Positions 43,888-53,228 of a stretch of DNA of 64,000 nucleotides are shown here, piece after piece (the stretch's first letter is position 1; every line of letters starts with the position of its first letter). The stretch is from assembly GCF_000803065.1 (NCBI RefSeq), contig NZ_JSXI01000026.1, positions 1-64,000 on the forward strand, read 5' to 3'. The translations under genes were made by a program, and so were the position numbers. A model generated the notes under the pieces. That model was not told the DNA's origin and searched no databases. It worked only from the letters and a program-made list of their open reading frames with translations. The stretch comes from Sphingomonas sp. ERG5 (lineage in GTDB: Bacteria > Pseudomonadota > Alphaproteobacteria > Sphingomonadales > Sphingomonadaceae).

Positions 43888-45117
43888 ATGTTCACTGGTT
43901 TTGGTCCCCGCACCGTCACTGCAATCGGTATCGTCCTGGTTGCCGCCGCCGCCGTTTATCTGCTCGGCCATGACGCACAGACGACCCTGATCACTCTGGT
44001 CAGCGGCGTCGCGGCGGTGCTCGCCGCCGCCGGCACGGGTGACGCCGCGCCGGAACCCCCATCCCAGACGCCGACCCCATCCGGCCCCGCCGCGCCCGAC
44101 CTGAGCGAAGTGATGGAAGCGATCATCGAACCAGTGCTGATCGTCGCCGAGGGACGGGTCAGCCACGCCAATGCCGCGGCGCGCGCCCTGCTCGGCGGCC
44201 ATATCATCGGCGAGGACGTCCGCCTCGCCATTCGCCATCCCGCCGCAGCCGAGCGGCTGGCCAATCCGCTGGCGGGCCATTCGTCGCGACCGATCGACCT
44301 GGTCGGTCTCGGCGCGCTCGACCAGCGCTGGGAAATGCGCATCGGCCGCGCGTCGGGCGGCCAGCGCATCGTCCATCTGATCGACCAGACGGGCAATTAT
44401 GCCGCGGAGCGCATGCGGGTCGATTTCGTCGCCAATGCCAGCCATGAACTGCGCACGCCGCTGGCCTCGATCCTCGGCTATATCGAGACGCTGGCCGACG
44501 AAAAGGCCGGCGCCGACCCGGAAGTGCGCGATCGCTTCCTCAAGATCATGTTCGGTGAGGCCGGACGGATGCAAAGGCTGGTCGAGGACCTGATCTCGCT
44601 GAGCCGGATCGAAGCGGAGAAATACCGCTTGCCCGATCGCGCGGTGGATCTTGCCGCGCTGGTCGGAGAAGTGCGAGCCGAACTTCATATCGCGCAGGAC
44701 AAGCGCAGCGGCGATGTCACAACCGATATCGAGGCGGATGTGCCCGCGGTCGCGGGCGACCATGCCCAATTGAGCCAGGTGCTGCACAATCTGATCGGCA
44801 ATGCGATGAAATATGGCCGGGCCGGCACACCGGTCGTGGTGCGGCTGTGGCGCGACCACACCGGCATGGTGCGGATCAGCGTCGCCGATGAAGGCGACGG
44901 TATCGCCGCCGAACATATTCCGCGCCTGACCGAACGATTCTATCGCGTCGATCCGGGCCGCAGCCGCGCGGCCGGCGGCACCGGCCTGGGCCTGGCGATC
45001 GTCAAGCATATCGTCGAGCGACATCGCGGGCGGCTGGATATCACCAGCACGGTCGGCAAGGGCACGACGGTGACGATCCTGCTCCCGGCGCACGGGGACG
45101 CTGTCATCAAACGGTAA
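43888..45117 (+). CDS. phoR: Phosphate-regulon sensor histidine kinase
   Basis: This 409-residue protein has N-terminal hydrophobic segments (TAIGIVLVAAAAVYLLG; LITLVSGVAAVLAAAG), a PAS-like region (about 80-165), the H box FVANASHELRTPLASILGY, N box NLIGNAMKYG, and G boxes DEGDGIAAEH and GGTGLGLAIVKH. With PhoB it senses phosphate through PstSCAB-PhoU and autophosphorylates on the H-box histidine. Its 3' end overlaps the Pho box of pstS. GTG 43885 is an alternative start. Confidence 0.93.
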   Translation: MFTGFGPRTVTAIGIVLVAAAAVYLLGHDAQTTLITLVSGVAAVLAAAGTGDAAPEPPSQTPTPSGPAAPDLSEVMEAIIEPVLIVAEGRVSHANAAARALLGGHIIGEDVRLAIRHPAAAERLANPLAGHSSRPIDLVGLGALDQRWEMRIGRASGGQRIVHLIDQTGNYAAERMRVDFVANASHELRTPLASILGYIETLADEKAGADPEVRDRFLKIMFGEAGRMQRLVEDLISLSRIEAEKYRLPDRAVDLAALVGEVRAELHIAQDKRSGDVTTDIEADVPAVAGDHAQLSQVLHNLIGNAMKYGRAGTPVVVRLWRDHTGMVRISVADEGDGIAAEHIPRLTERFYRVDPGRSRAAGGTGLGLAIVKHIVERHRGRLDITSTVGKGTTVTILLPAHGDAVIKR

Positions 45118-45129
45118 CGCAAATGTCAC
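45101..45129 (+). promoter_or_regulatory. Tandem Pho box upstream of pstS
   Basis: CTGTCAT (45101-45107), CGGTAAC (45112-45118) and ATGTCAC (45123-45129) repeat every 11 bases, as in PhoB boxes (CTGTCAT units, 4-base spacers). The first unit is perfect. The site starts inside the end of phoR and lies 83-111 bases before the pstS start, so PhoB would activate pstS from here. Confidence 0.7.
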
Positions 45130-45211
45130 ACAGCGGCGATCATCGCAGTGCTAGGCGCAAATGCGGCGAGTCGATCCGACACCGTCCGAAATCGCCTACC
45201 AAAGGGGTCCC

Positions 45212-46261
45212 ATGCTGAAGAACATTGCGCTTATCGCCGTCTCCGCGCTCGCGCTCGCGGCGTGTCAGGATCAGGCCAATGGTGGTGGCGCGGGCTCGCG
45301 CGACCAGATCAAGGCCGTCGGATCCTCGACCGTCTATCCTTTCACCACGATCGTGGCCGAACAATTCGTCAACAAGAACCCCGGCATGAAGGCGCCGGTG
45401 ATCGAATCGACCGGCACGGGCGCGGGCATGAAATTATTCTGCGCCGGCATCGGCGCCGCCCATCCCGATATCGAGGATGCATCGCGCCGCATGAAGGCGT
45501 CGGAATATGCCAGCTGCAAGGCCAATGGCGTCACCGACATCATCGAAATCCAGGTCGGCCTGGACGGCGTCGCCTTTGCCGAGGGCAAGGACGGGCCGAA
45601 GCTGCAATTGACCCCCGCCGATCTCTACAAGGCGCTCGCCGCCAATCCGGAAGGCAGGCCCAACGCATACAAGACCTGGAAGCAGGTCAATCCGGCGCTG
45701 CCCGCGATTCCGATCCAGGTTTACGGCCCGCCCTCGACCAGCGGCACGCGCGATGCGCTGACCGAACTGATCCTCGACAAGGGCTGTGCCGAGGTGACGC
45801 CGAGCGTGAAGGCGCTGAAGGACAGCGACAAGGACGCCTATGCCGCGGCATGCAACCGCATCCGCGAGGATGGCGCCTATATCGACGCGGGCGAGAACGA
45901 CAATCTCATCGTCCAGAAGCTGCAGTCGAACCCCAATGCGATCGGTATTTTCGGCTATTCCTATCTCGAAGAGAATATCGACCATCTCAACGGCGTGCCG
46001 TTGAACGGGATCGAGCCGACTTATGAAACGATCGCGCAGAACAAATATCCGGGATCGCGCCCGCTCTACCTCTACGTCAAAAAGGCGCATCTGGCGGCGA
46101 TCCCGGGCCTGCAGAAGTTCCTCGACGAATATGTCACGGCATGGAACCCGGGTGGCCCGCTAACCGCCAAGGGCCTGATCGCCTCGCCCGAGGATGTACG
46201 GACCAGCTCGGCCGCGATCGTCAAGGCATCCACGCTGCTTGACCCGAGCAAGCTGAAATAA
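45212..46261 (+). CDS. pstS: Phosphate ABC transporter substrate-binding lipoprotein
   Basis: This 349-residue protein has a lipoprotein signal (MLKNIALIAVSALALAACQD). The phosphate-binding fold shows KAVGSSTVYPFTTIVAEQF, ESTGTGAGMKLFCAGIG and PSTSGTRDAL, which contribute serine/threonine phosphate ligands. It captures phosphate in the periplasm for PstCA. It is first in the pst operon behind the Pho box. Confidence 0.95.
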   Translation: MLKNIALIAVSALALAACQDQANGGGAGSRDQIKAVGSSTVYPFTTIVAEQFVNKNPGMKAPVIESTGTGAGMKLFCAGIGAAHPDIEDASRRMKASEYASCKANGVTDIIEIQVGLDGVAFAEGKDGPKLQLTPADLYKALAANPEGRPNAYKTWKQVNPALPAIPIQVYGPPSTSGTRDALTELILDKGCAEVTPSVKALKDSDKDAYAAACNRIREDGAYIDAGENDNLIVQKLQSNPNAIGIFGYSYLEENIDHLNGVPLNGIEPTYETIAQNKYPGSRPLYLYVKKAHLAAIPGLQKFLDEYVTAWNPGGPLTAKGLIASPEDVRTSSAAIVKASTLLDPSKLK

Positions 46262-46331
46262 CGACCGGTGCGCGCCGGTCTCGACCGGCGCGCACCGAAC
46301 GTCACGAGCTCCTCTTTTACGAGAACACCGC

Positions 46332-47708
46332 TTGTCCACGCTTGCCCTTTTGTTCCTGATTGCCGGACTTGGCCTGATCGGCTGGCTGACCGCGCGCGTT
46401 CGAGCGGTCGGTTTCCGCCGCGACAGCAGCGCGCGTTTCAGCTCGCTGCCATCGCATCACGGCACTTATGTCGCGCTCTGGACGCTGCTGCCGGCGGCAT
46501 TGTTCATCGTCGTGTGGTCGTCGGTCTCGCCCGCCCTGGTCACGGAAACGGTGCTGACCTCGCCGATCGCGACGCAGTTGCCGCCGCCGGGATTCGAGCG
46601 CGCGGCGGTGCTGTCGGAAGCGCGCAACATCGCCAATGGCCGCACTTTCGGATCGTTCAACCCGATGGCGCAACAACTCGCGCCGGCCTATGCCGCCGCG
46701 CAGTCGCGCTATGACTGGATCGGCACCGCCGCGGCGCTGCTGCTGGCCTTTGCCGCGGGCGCCTGGGCGTATCTACGAATCAAGCCGGACTTCCGCGCCC
46801 GCACCCGGGTCGAGCGGGTCGTCATGCTGTTGTTGCTTGCCGCCTCGCTGATCGCGATCCTGACCACGGTCGGCATCGTCGCATCGCTGCTGTTCGAATC
46901 CTGGCGCTTCTTCAAGATCGTGCCGATCGGCGATTTCCTGTTCGGTACGCATTGGAGCCCGCAGGTCATTCCGGCGAACGATCCGGGCAGTGCGCTCGGC
47001 GCGGTGCCGTTGTTCTGGGGCACCTTCTTCATCGGCGCGGTGATCGCGATGATCGTCGCCATCCCGTTCGGGCTGATGAGCGCGATCTACCTGACGCAAT
47101 ATGCCGCACCGCGCGTGCGCCGCTGGATGAAGCCGATCCTCGAGATTCTCGCCGGCGTGCCGACCGTGGTGTATGGCTATTTCGCCGCGCTGACCGTCGC
47201 GCCCGCAGTGCGCGATCTCGCCGTGTCGCTCGGCGTGACCTGGGCCAGTTCGGAAAGCGCGCTCGCCGCGGGCCTGGTGATGGGCGTGATGATCATTCCG
47301 TTCGTGTCGTCGATGGCCGATGATTCGATCGCCGCCGTCCCTTCCTCGATGCGCGACGGCAGCCTGGCGATGGGCGCGACGCCATCGGAAACGATCCGTA
47401 AGGTGATGCTGCCCGCGGCTCTGCCCGGCGTGGTCGGCGGCGTGCTCCTCGCCATCTCGCGCGCGATCGGCGAGACGATGATCGTGGTGATGGCCGCATC
47501 GGGCGTCGCCACATTGTCGCTCAACCCGTTCGGCAGCGCGACCACCGTGACCAAGCAGATCGTCGACCTGCTGACCGGCGAGGCCGAGTTCGACAGTCCC
47601 AAGACGCTCGCGGCCTTTGCGCTTGGCCTGACATTGTTCGTCGTCACGCTGCTGCTCAACATCATCGCGCTGACCGTCGTGAAACGGTACCGGGAAGCTT
47701 ATGAATAA
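46332..47708 (+). CDS. pstC: Phosphate ABC transporter permease PstC
   Basis: This 458-residue protein starts with TTG at 46332. It has an N-terminal extension of about 200 residues with extra membrane segments, and then the permease core: FGLMSAIYLTQYAAPRVRRW, EILAGVPTVVYGYFAALTV and the EAA loop SMRDGSLAMGATPSETIRKVMLPAALPGVV. The long N-terminus is usual in alphaproteobacteria. Its end overlaps pstA by 8 bases. Confidence 0.93.
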   Translation: MSTLALLFLIAGLGLIGWLTARVRAVGFRRDSSARFSSLPSHHGTYVALWTLLPAALFIVVWSSVSPALVTETVLTSPIATQLPPPGFERAAVLSEARNIANGRTFGSFNPMAQQLAPAYAAAQSRYDWIGTAAALLLAFAAGAWAYLRIKPDFRARTRVERVVMLLLLAASLIAILTTVGIVASLLFESWRFFKIVPIGDFLFGTHWSPQVIPANDPGSALGAVPLFWGTFFIGAVIAMIVAIPFGLMSAIYLTQYAAPRVRRWMKPILEILAGVPTVVYGYFAALTVAPAVRDLAVSLGVTWASSESALAAGLVMGVMIIPFVSSMADDSIAAVPSSMRDGSLAMGATPSETIRKVMLPAALPGVVGGVLLAISRAIGETMIVVMAASGVATLSLNPFGSATTVTKQIVDLLTGEAEFDSPKTLAAFALGLTLFVVTLLLNIIALTVVKRYREAYE

Positions 47709-48987
47709 CGTGGTCACACCCCAATCGGGTCTGACGCCCGATCGCGCGCCGACCGACTGGCGCACCGACGCGATGCAGCGCCGCATCCGCCGCCGTTATG
47801 CCGCCGAGCGCCGCTTCCGCTTCATCGGCTTGAGCGCGGTGGTCATTTCGGCCGGGTTCCTCGCTTTCCTGCTCGTGACGATGTTCCTCAACGGCGCGAG
47901 CGGATTCACCCAGACCGAGCTCAAGCTGCCAATCGATTTCCCCCGCGCCGGGCTGACGATCGATCCCGCTCAGCTGCACGGTAAGGGCGCCGATATGGCG
48001 CTGGCCGCCGCCGGACTGGAACGGGCGACCGATGCCGCGGCGATCGCCGCGTTCGGGCCAAAGGGCGACACTTTGCTGTCCGACGGCGCCTGGCTGCGCG
48101 TGCGCGATGCGGTGAAGGCCGATCCGGCGTTGCTCAAGGGCCGTAGCATCATCTCGGTCCCCGCTTCGGCCGCGATCGACATCGCCGCCAAGGGCACGGG
48201 ATCGGCCGATGCCGAGCGGCAGGTGGCCGAACTGAGCAAAGGCGGCGTCATCACCACCGGGTTCAACCCATGGTTCCTGACCAATTCGGATTCGACCGAC
48301 CCGACCATGGTCGGCATCTGGGGCGCGCTGAAGGGCTCGCTATTCACGATGATCGTGACCCTGTTGCTGGCCTTCCCGATCGGGGTGCTCTCGGCATTGT
48401 ATCTCGAGGAATATGCACCGCGCAATCGCTGGACCGACCTGATCGAAGTGTCGATCAACAACCTCGCCGCGGTGCCGTCGATCATTTTCGGCCTGCTTGG
48501 CCTTGCGGTGTTCCTCGGCACCTTCAACCTGCCGCGCTCGGCGGCGTTGGTCGGCGGGCTGACGCTGGCGCTGATGACCATGCCGGTGATCGTCATCGCC
48601 GGGCGCAACGCGATCAAGTCGGTGCCGCCCTCGATCCGTGACGCCGCGCTGGCGGTCGGGGCAAGCCCGATCCAGGTCGTGTTCCACCATGTCCTGCCGC
48701 TTGCCCTGCCCGGCATCCTGACCGGCACGATCATCGGCATGGCGCGCGCGCTGGGCGAGACCGCGCCACTGCTGATGATCGGCATGCGCGCCTTCATGGT
48801 CTCGCCGCCCGAACGGCTGACCGATCCGGCGACCGTGCTGCCGGTGCAGATCTTCCTGTGGTCCGATCAGGTCAATCGCGGCTTTATCGAAAAGACCAGC
48901 GCGGCGATCATCGTGCTGCTCGTCTTCCTGCTCGCGATGAACGGGCTGGCCATCTATCTTCGCAACAAATTCGAGACCCGCTGGTGA
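47701..48987 (+). CDS. pstA: Phosphate ABC transporter permease PstA
   Basis: This 428-residue protein has a periplasmic segment of about 150 residues after the first membrane helix and a C-terminal permease core with [38 protein letters not shown] and the EAA loop [29 protein letters not shown]. It pairs with PstC to form the channel. The stop overlaps the pstB start by one base (TGATG). Confidence 0.94.
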   Translation: MNNVVTPQSGLTPDRAPTDWRTDAMQRRIRRRYAAERRFRFIGLSAVVISAGFLAFLLVTMFLNGASGFTQTELKLPIDFPRAGLTIDPAQLHGKGADMALAAAGLERATDAAAIAAFGPKGDTLLSDGAWLRVRDAVKADPALLKGRSIISVPASAAIDIAAKGTGSADAERQVAELSKGGVITTGFNPWFLTNSDSTDPTMVGIWGALKGSLFTMIVTLLLAFPIGVLSALYLEEYAPRNRWTDLIEVSINNLAAVPSIIFGLLGLAVFLGTFNLPRSAALVGGLTLALMTMPVIVIAGRNAIKSVPPSIRDAALAVGASPIQVVFHHVLPLALPGILTGTIIGMARALGETAPLLMIGMRAFMVSPPERLTDPATVLPVQIFLWSDQVNRGFIEKTSAAIIVLLVFLLAMNGLAIYLRNKFETRW

Positions 48988-49754
48988 TGACCGAACAACA
49001 TCTGAAAATCACCGCCCGCAACGTGAACGTCTTTTACGGCGCGAAACAGGCGATCAACGACGTGTCGATCGATGTCGACCAGGACAATGTGACTGCGTTC
49101 ATCGGTCCGTCGGGTTGCGGCAAATCGACGTTCCTGCGCACCCTCAACCGCATGAACGACACCGTCGCCAGTGCGCGGGTCGAGGGCGATATCCGGCTCG
49201 ACGGCGAGGATATCTACGCCTCCTCGATGGACGTGGTGCAGCTGCGCGCGCGCGTCGGCATGGTGTTCCAGAAGCCCAATCCGTTTCCCAAGTCGATCTA
49301 TGAGAATGTCGCCTATGGCCCGCGCATCCATGGGCTGGCGGGCAGCAAGAGCAATCTCGACACGATCGTCGAACAGTCGCTGCGCCGCGCCGGCCTGTGG
49401 GACGAAGTCAAGGATCGGCTGAGCGAAAGCGGCACCGCGCTGTCAGGCGGCCAGCAGCAGCGACTGTGCATCGCCCGCGCGATCGCGGTCGATCCCGAAG
49501 TGATCCTGATGGACGAGCCCTGTTCGGCGCTCGACCCGATCGCCACCGCCAAGATCGAGGAGTTGATCCACGAGCTGCGCGGCCGCTACGCGATCGTCAT
49601 CGTCACGCATAACATGCAGCAGGCCGCGCGCGTTTCGCAAAAGACCGCTTTCTTCCACCTCGGCACCCTGGTGGAATATGGTGCGACCTCCGACATCTTC
49701 ACCAATCCGCGCCAGGAGCGGACCAAGGATTATATCACCGGCCGCTATGGGTAA
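48987..49754 (+). CDS. pstB: Phosphate ABC transporter ATPase
   Basis: This 255-residue ABC ATPase has Walker [10 protein letters not shown], the PstB-specific [19 protein letters not shown], signature [14 protein letters not shown] and Walker [14 protein letters not shown]. It drives phosphate import and takes part in signalling to PhoR. It is translationally coupled to pstA. Confidence 0.97.
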   Translation: MTEQHLKITARNVNVFYGAKQAINDVSIDVDQDNVTAFIGPSGCGKSTFLRTLNRMNDTVASARVEGDIRLDGEDIYASSMDVVQLRARVGMVFQKPNPFPKSIYENVAYGPRIHGLAGSKSNLDTIVEQSLRRAGLWDEVKDRLSESGTALSGGQQQRLCIARAIAVDPEVILMDEPCSALDPIATAKIEELIHELRGRYAIVIVTHNMQQAARVSQKTAFFHLGTLVEYGATSDIFTNPRQERTKDYITGRYG

Positions 49755-49784
49755 TCATCGGGGCTGAGCATTGGGATCAAAATT

Positions 49785-50480
49785 GTGAGCGAGCATACGG
49801 TAAAGGCTTTCGACGACGATATCGGCGAACTGCGCGGCTTGATCGCGCAGATGGGCGGATTGGCCGAACAGGCGATCGGCGCGGCGATGGACGCGCTGCA
49901 GCGCCACGATCTTGACGCCGCCACCAGGGTGATCGCGGGCGACAAGCAGATCGACGCGATCGAGATGGAAGTGGAGCAGCTCGCGGTGCGCATCATCGCG
50001 CTGCGCGCGCCAATGGCCGACGACCTGCGCGAAGTGGTTGCGGCATTGAAGATCGCCGGCGTGATCGAACGGATCGGCGACTATGCCAAGAACATCGCCA
50101 AGCGCGTCCCGGATATCGACGCCCATAGCGAGATCGAACCATTGTCGATCATGCCCGCCATGGCCAATCTCGCCAAGGCGATGGTTCATGACGTGCTCGA
50201 CGCCTTTGCCGCGCGCGATGCCCAGGCGGCGGTCGAGGTGTGCGATCGCGACCGCGCGGTCGACGATTTCTACAACAGCCTGTTCCGGGTGCTCGTCACG
50301 CACATGATGGAGAACCCCAAGACGATCGGTCAGGTCGCCCAATTACTGTTCATTGCAAAGAATCTGGAACGTGTCGGCGACCATGCGACCAATGTCGCGG
50401 AGATGGTTTATTACGCGGCGACCGGCGAACATATGGCCGAGCGCGACCGTGGCTCGCCCACCACCAGCCTAGGAGTTTGA
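49785..50480 (+). CDS. phoU: Phosphate-signalling protein PhoU
   Basis: This 231-residue protein starts with GTG and is built of two three-helix PhoU repeats; metal-binding patterns are E..D..E-type: IAGDKQIDAIEMEVEQL, ERIGDYAKNIAKRV in the first half and CDRDRAVDDFYNSLF, ERVGDHATNVAEMV in the second. It links PstB to PhoR and keeps the regulon off when phosphate is plentiful. Confidence 0.95.
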   Translation: MSEHTVKAFDDDIGELRGLIAQMGGLAEQAIGAAMDALQRHDLDAATRVIAGDKQIDAIEMEVEQLAVRIIALRAPMADDLREVVAALKIAGVIERIGDYAKNIAKRVPDIDAHSEIEPLSIMPAMANLAKAMVHDVLDAFAARDAQAAVEVCDRDRAVDDFYNSLFRVLVTHMMENPKTIGQVAQLLFIAKNLERVGDHATNVAEMVYYAATGEHMAERDRGSPTTSLGV

Positions 50481-50482
50481 TT

Positions 50483-51175
50483 ATGGCACGCGCCCGTATG
50501 CTGCTGGTCGAGGACGATGCCGCCCTCGCCGAATTGCTCGTCTGGCATTTCAAGCGTGAGGATTTCGAGATCACGCACACCCCCGATGGCGAGGAAGCCC
50601 TGCTGCTCGCCAAGGAAGCGACGCCCGACATCGTGCTGCTCGACTGGATGGTCGAGGGCCTGTCGGGAATCGAAGTGTGTCGCCGTCTGCGCCGCATGCC
50701 GGAAACGGCCAATGTGCCGATCATCATGCTCACCGCGCGCGGTGAAGAGGAAGATCGTGTGCGCGGCCTCGAAACCGGTGCCGACGATTATGTCACCAAG
50801 CCCTTCTCGCCGCGCGAACTGGTTGCGCGGGTCGGTGCGGTGCTGCGCCGCGTGCGCCCGGCGCTCGCCGGCGAGCAGCTGACCTATGCCGACATCGAAA
50901 TGGACACGGTCGGACACAAGGTGCGCCGGTCGGGCGATGTCATCCCGCTCGGGCCGACCGAGTTCCGCCTGCTCAAGCATTTCCTCGAGCATCCCGGCTG
51001 GGTCTTTTCGCGCGAGCGCCTGCTCGACGCGGTATGGGGTCATGACTCCGACATCGAATCGCGCACCGTCGACGTGCACATCCGGCGGCTGCGCAAGGCG
51101 ATCAATGACGGCGGCCGCGCCGACATCATCCGCACCGTGCGATCGGCCGGATACGCGCTCGATTCGGGAGCGTGA
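50483..51175 (+). CDS. phoB: Phosphate response regulator PhoB
   Basis: This 230-residue OmpR-type regulator has the receiver residues in LLVEDDAA, the phospho-acceptor Asp in VLLDWMVEGL and Lys in TKPFSPREL. The winged-helix domain shows LGPTEFRLLKHFLEHPGWVF and SRTVDVHIRRLRKA. It binds the Pho box upstream of pstS. It is the last gene of the locus, followed by a strong hairpin. Confidence 0.96.
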   Translation: MARARMLLVEDDAALAELLVWHFKREDFEITHTPDGEEALLLAKEATPDIVLLDWMVEGLSGIEVCRRLRRMPETANVPIIMLTARGEEEDRVRGLETGADDYVTKPFSPRELVARVGAVLRRVRPALAGEQLTYADIEMDTVGHKVRRSGDVIPLGPTEFRLLKHFLEHPGWVFSRERLLDAVWGHDSDIESRTVDVHIRRLRKAINDGGRADIIRTVRSAGYALDSGA

Positions 51176-51179
51176 GGGG

Positions 51180-51214
51180 TTTTTGAGGATGCGCTGAAGG
51201 CGCATCCTCAAAAA
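51180..51214. terminator. Strong bidirectional terminator after phoB
   Basis: TTTTTGAGGATGCGC (51180-51194) and GCGCATCCTCAAAAA (51200-51214) make a 15-base-pair stem with loop TGAAG. The A/T ends supply a T-run on either strand, so it can stop phoB transcription and that of the converging serine hydrolase gene. Confidence 0.85.
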
Positions 51215-51237
51215 GAATCCCCGCGCGCTTATTTCCC

Positions 51238-52563
51238 CTATTTCCGTCGTGCCCCAGCTGATCCGACCGGAGCACCGGCGGGATCGGCATCCGGCGCCGC
51301 GGGCGCCTTGAGATCGAGCCAGTCGGTCGGCGGCAAGCCATAGAGCATGTCGAAGAATTCGAGCTGCAGGCGCGCCGCTATGGCCCGGTTGGTGTTCCAC
51401 AGCATCACGATGCCGCTCTTCTCCGCCGGGTCGAACAGAATGAGCGAGCCATAGCCGTCGACCGAACCGCGGTGACCGACCAGTTTATGGCCGGCATAAG
51501 TGAAGCTGCGCCAGGCCAGGCCATAGGAGGCGTTCGCCAGCGCACGATCCATCGGCCCGCGTGGGCCGTGCGGCGGCGTCGCCACCCTGGGCCGGTGCAT
51601 GATGTCCAGCATTGCGGGCGACAGCACGCCCGGCGCGTCACCCATCTGCGCCCGCATCCAGCGCGTGAGGTCGCTGATCGAAGAATTGACGCCACCCGCC
51701 GCGGGCACGCGATAATAGATGTCCGTCACCGTCGCGGGGGTCCTGGCGAGATGGTGCGGCCGCGCCCAGCTCGCCGAACTCTCCAGCCCGGCCCGGCCGA
51801 CGCTTGCGCTGGTCATGCCCAGCGGCACGAACAGCCGCGCGCGAGCGACCGATCCATAGTTCTGCGCCGTGACTCGTTCCACGATCTCGGACGCGGCGTC
51901 GAAGGCGATGTTCTGATAGGTGTAACAGGTACCCGGCAGGCAGTAAGGCGGGAGCGTACCGAGCTGGGCACGGATCAGCTTCGGGTCCTCACCCGCTTCC
52001 AGCCGGTCGTCCCAGGCGTTGCGCACCAGGCCGAGGCGGTGCGAGAGCAGATCCGCCACGGTGGCGCGGCTGGTATCGCCGGGCAGCGTGAGGGTCGTGC
52101 CCATGGTCGCCAGCGGCGCATCGAGGGAGAGCCGGCCATCCGCGGCGAGTTTGGTGACCAGGGCAGAGGCCACGCCCTTGGAAAGCGATGCCCAGCGGAA
52201 CACGGTATCGGGCGTAACGCGGTCACCCGTCCCCGCGAGCGTCTCGCCATAGCCGCGCAAAAACCGGACCTGCCCGCGCTCGACCGTGCCGACCGCCAGG
52301 CCGACCATGTCGGGCTGCTGCATGAGTTTGAGGATTCGCTCATTCAATCGCCGATAGTCGACCCGCGATGGCTGGTCGTCAGGAGCCAGGTCGATCGACA
52401 GGCCGGTCGACTGGGCGCTCGTCGCGGCGGTTGCCTGTTTCTCGGTGGTGCTCGGCCTTCCGCCGCTCAAGGCGAACGTCACACCGACGCCGGCAAGCAG
52501 GGCAAACCCCAGAGCCATGTAGCGCTTGCCGGCTCGCCGCTGCATAGCATTCAATTTCCGCAT
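51238..52563 (-). CDS. Membrane-anchored class C serine hydrolase
   Basis: ATG 52563 is preferred (GAGGGAAG upstream, then a membrane anchor RYMALGFALLAGVGVTFAL); ATG 52605 is possible. The 441-residue protein carries SxxK in WASLSKGVASALV and an HRG triad in KLVGHRGSVDGYG. The middle (CLPGTCYTYQNIAFDAASEIV) contains the YxN equivalent. It resembles beta-lactamase-fold esterases. It is separate from the phosphate locus, ending 24 bases from the terminator. Confidence 0.87.
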   Translation of the reverse strand: MRKLNAMQRRAGKRYMALGFALLAGVGVTFALSGGRPSTTEKQATAATSAQSTGLSIDLAPDDQPSRVDYRRLNERILKLMQQPDMVGLAVGTVERGQVRFLRGYGETLAGTGDRVTPDTVFRWASLSKGVASALVTKLAADGRLSLDAPLATMGTTLTLPGDTSRATVADLLSHRLGLVRNAWDDRLEAGEDPKLIRAQLGTLPPYCLPGTCYTYQNIAFDAASEIVERVTAQNYGSVARARLFVPLGMTSASVGRAGLESSASWARPHHLARTPATVTDIYYRVPAAGGVNSSISDLTRWMRAQMGDAPGVLSPAMLDIMHRPRVATPPHGPRGPMDRALANASYGLAWRSFTYAGHKLVGHRGSVDGYGSLILFDPAEKSGIVMLWNTNRAIAARLQLEFFDMLYGLPPTDWLDLKAPAAPDADPAGAPVGSAGARRK

Positions 52564-52725
52564 TCGTATTTCGACTTCCCTCGCAAAGCTCAAACGATCG
52601 ATCATTGAGCCGCGGCTCTCTGTGCCAATCTCGGCAAATGCACCAGAGAAAGCCGGGCTTTTTCGACCAGCTGACTGCCCGGGTCGACCGCCAACATACC
52701 GAAAGCGTGCCGGCATCGTCCGCGC

Positions 52726-52764
52726 CATCGGAAAGGCCGAATACGCACTCGATTCGGAAGCGTG
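52726..52764 (+). pseudogene. Possible remnant of a phoB-like gene end
   Basis: The stretch ending AATACGCACTCGATTCGGAA with GCGTGA closely matches the last 35-40 bases of phoB (ATACGCGCTCGATTCGGGA with GCGTGA), and in frame reads VRAIGKAEYALDSEA against phoB's VRSAGYALDSGA. Nothing upstream looks like the rest of a response regulator. It may be a small duplicated scrap. Confidence 0.4.
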
Positions 52765-52844
52765 ACGATATTCTGGAGCCAATGGGCAAGATGCGCGTTG
52801 GGGTGGCGCGCCATGTTCGGCGCAACGCTATCAGGAGACCCTTG

Positions 52845-53126
52845 ATGAAGCTGATCCTATTGGCCGCCGCCGCGTTGATCGCAGCGCCCGCGATGGCACA
52901 GGACGCCGCCCAACAGGCCGCGCCCGCAACGAGCGCCGGATCGTCACCCGGCGGCTATGGCCCGACCGGCTCGGCGCTGAGCGGGCCGGTGCAACCCGGC
53001 GCGACCGTGGTGTTCCGCCAGGCGCCATCGCCCGATCAGGCGTACCCCGCCCCCGCACCGCTTGCCAAATATCCGCCGTGCAAGCGCGGCCAAACCGATC
53101 ACTGCATGCAGCGCGGCGGTCACTGA
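52845..53126 (+). CDS. Small secreted Pro/Ala/Gln-rich protein
   Basis: ATG 52845 follows AGGAGACCCTTG and gives 93 residues: signal peptide MKLILLAAAALIAAPAMAQD, then a low-complexity part and a C-terminal PPCKRGQTDHCMQRGGH with two cysteines. It has no enzymatic motif. Similar short secreted proteins occur in sphingomonads, without known function. Confidence 0.7.
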   Translation: MKLILLAAAALIAAPAMAQDAAQQAAPATSAGSSPGGYGPTGSALSGPVQPGATVVFRQAPSPDQAYPAPAPLAKYPPCKRGQTDHCMQRGGH

Positions 53127-53228
53127 GCCGTCTTTCGGGCGCGCGCCATAAACGCGCGTCCGAACGGCTTTCCCTAAACGTAATGTTGTCCTAGGGAAGC
53201 GCTCGAACGTTTTTCGGGAGCTTTTCGC

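Noticed and set aside
43387..45129. A 580-codon minus frame extending through phoR
   Set aside because: Only the last 134 codons (43387-43791) are real; the rest is the shadow of phoR.
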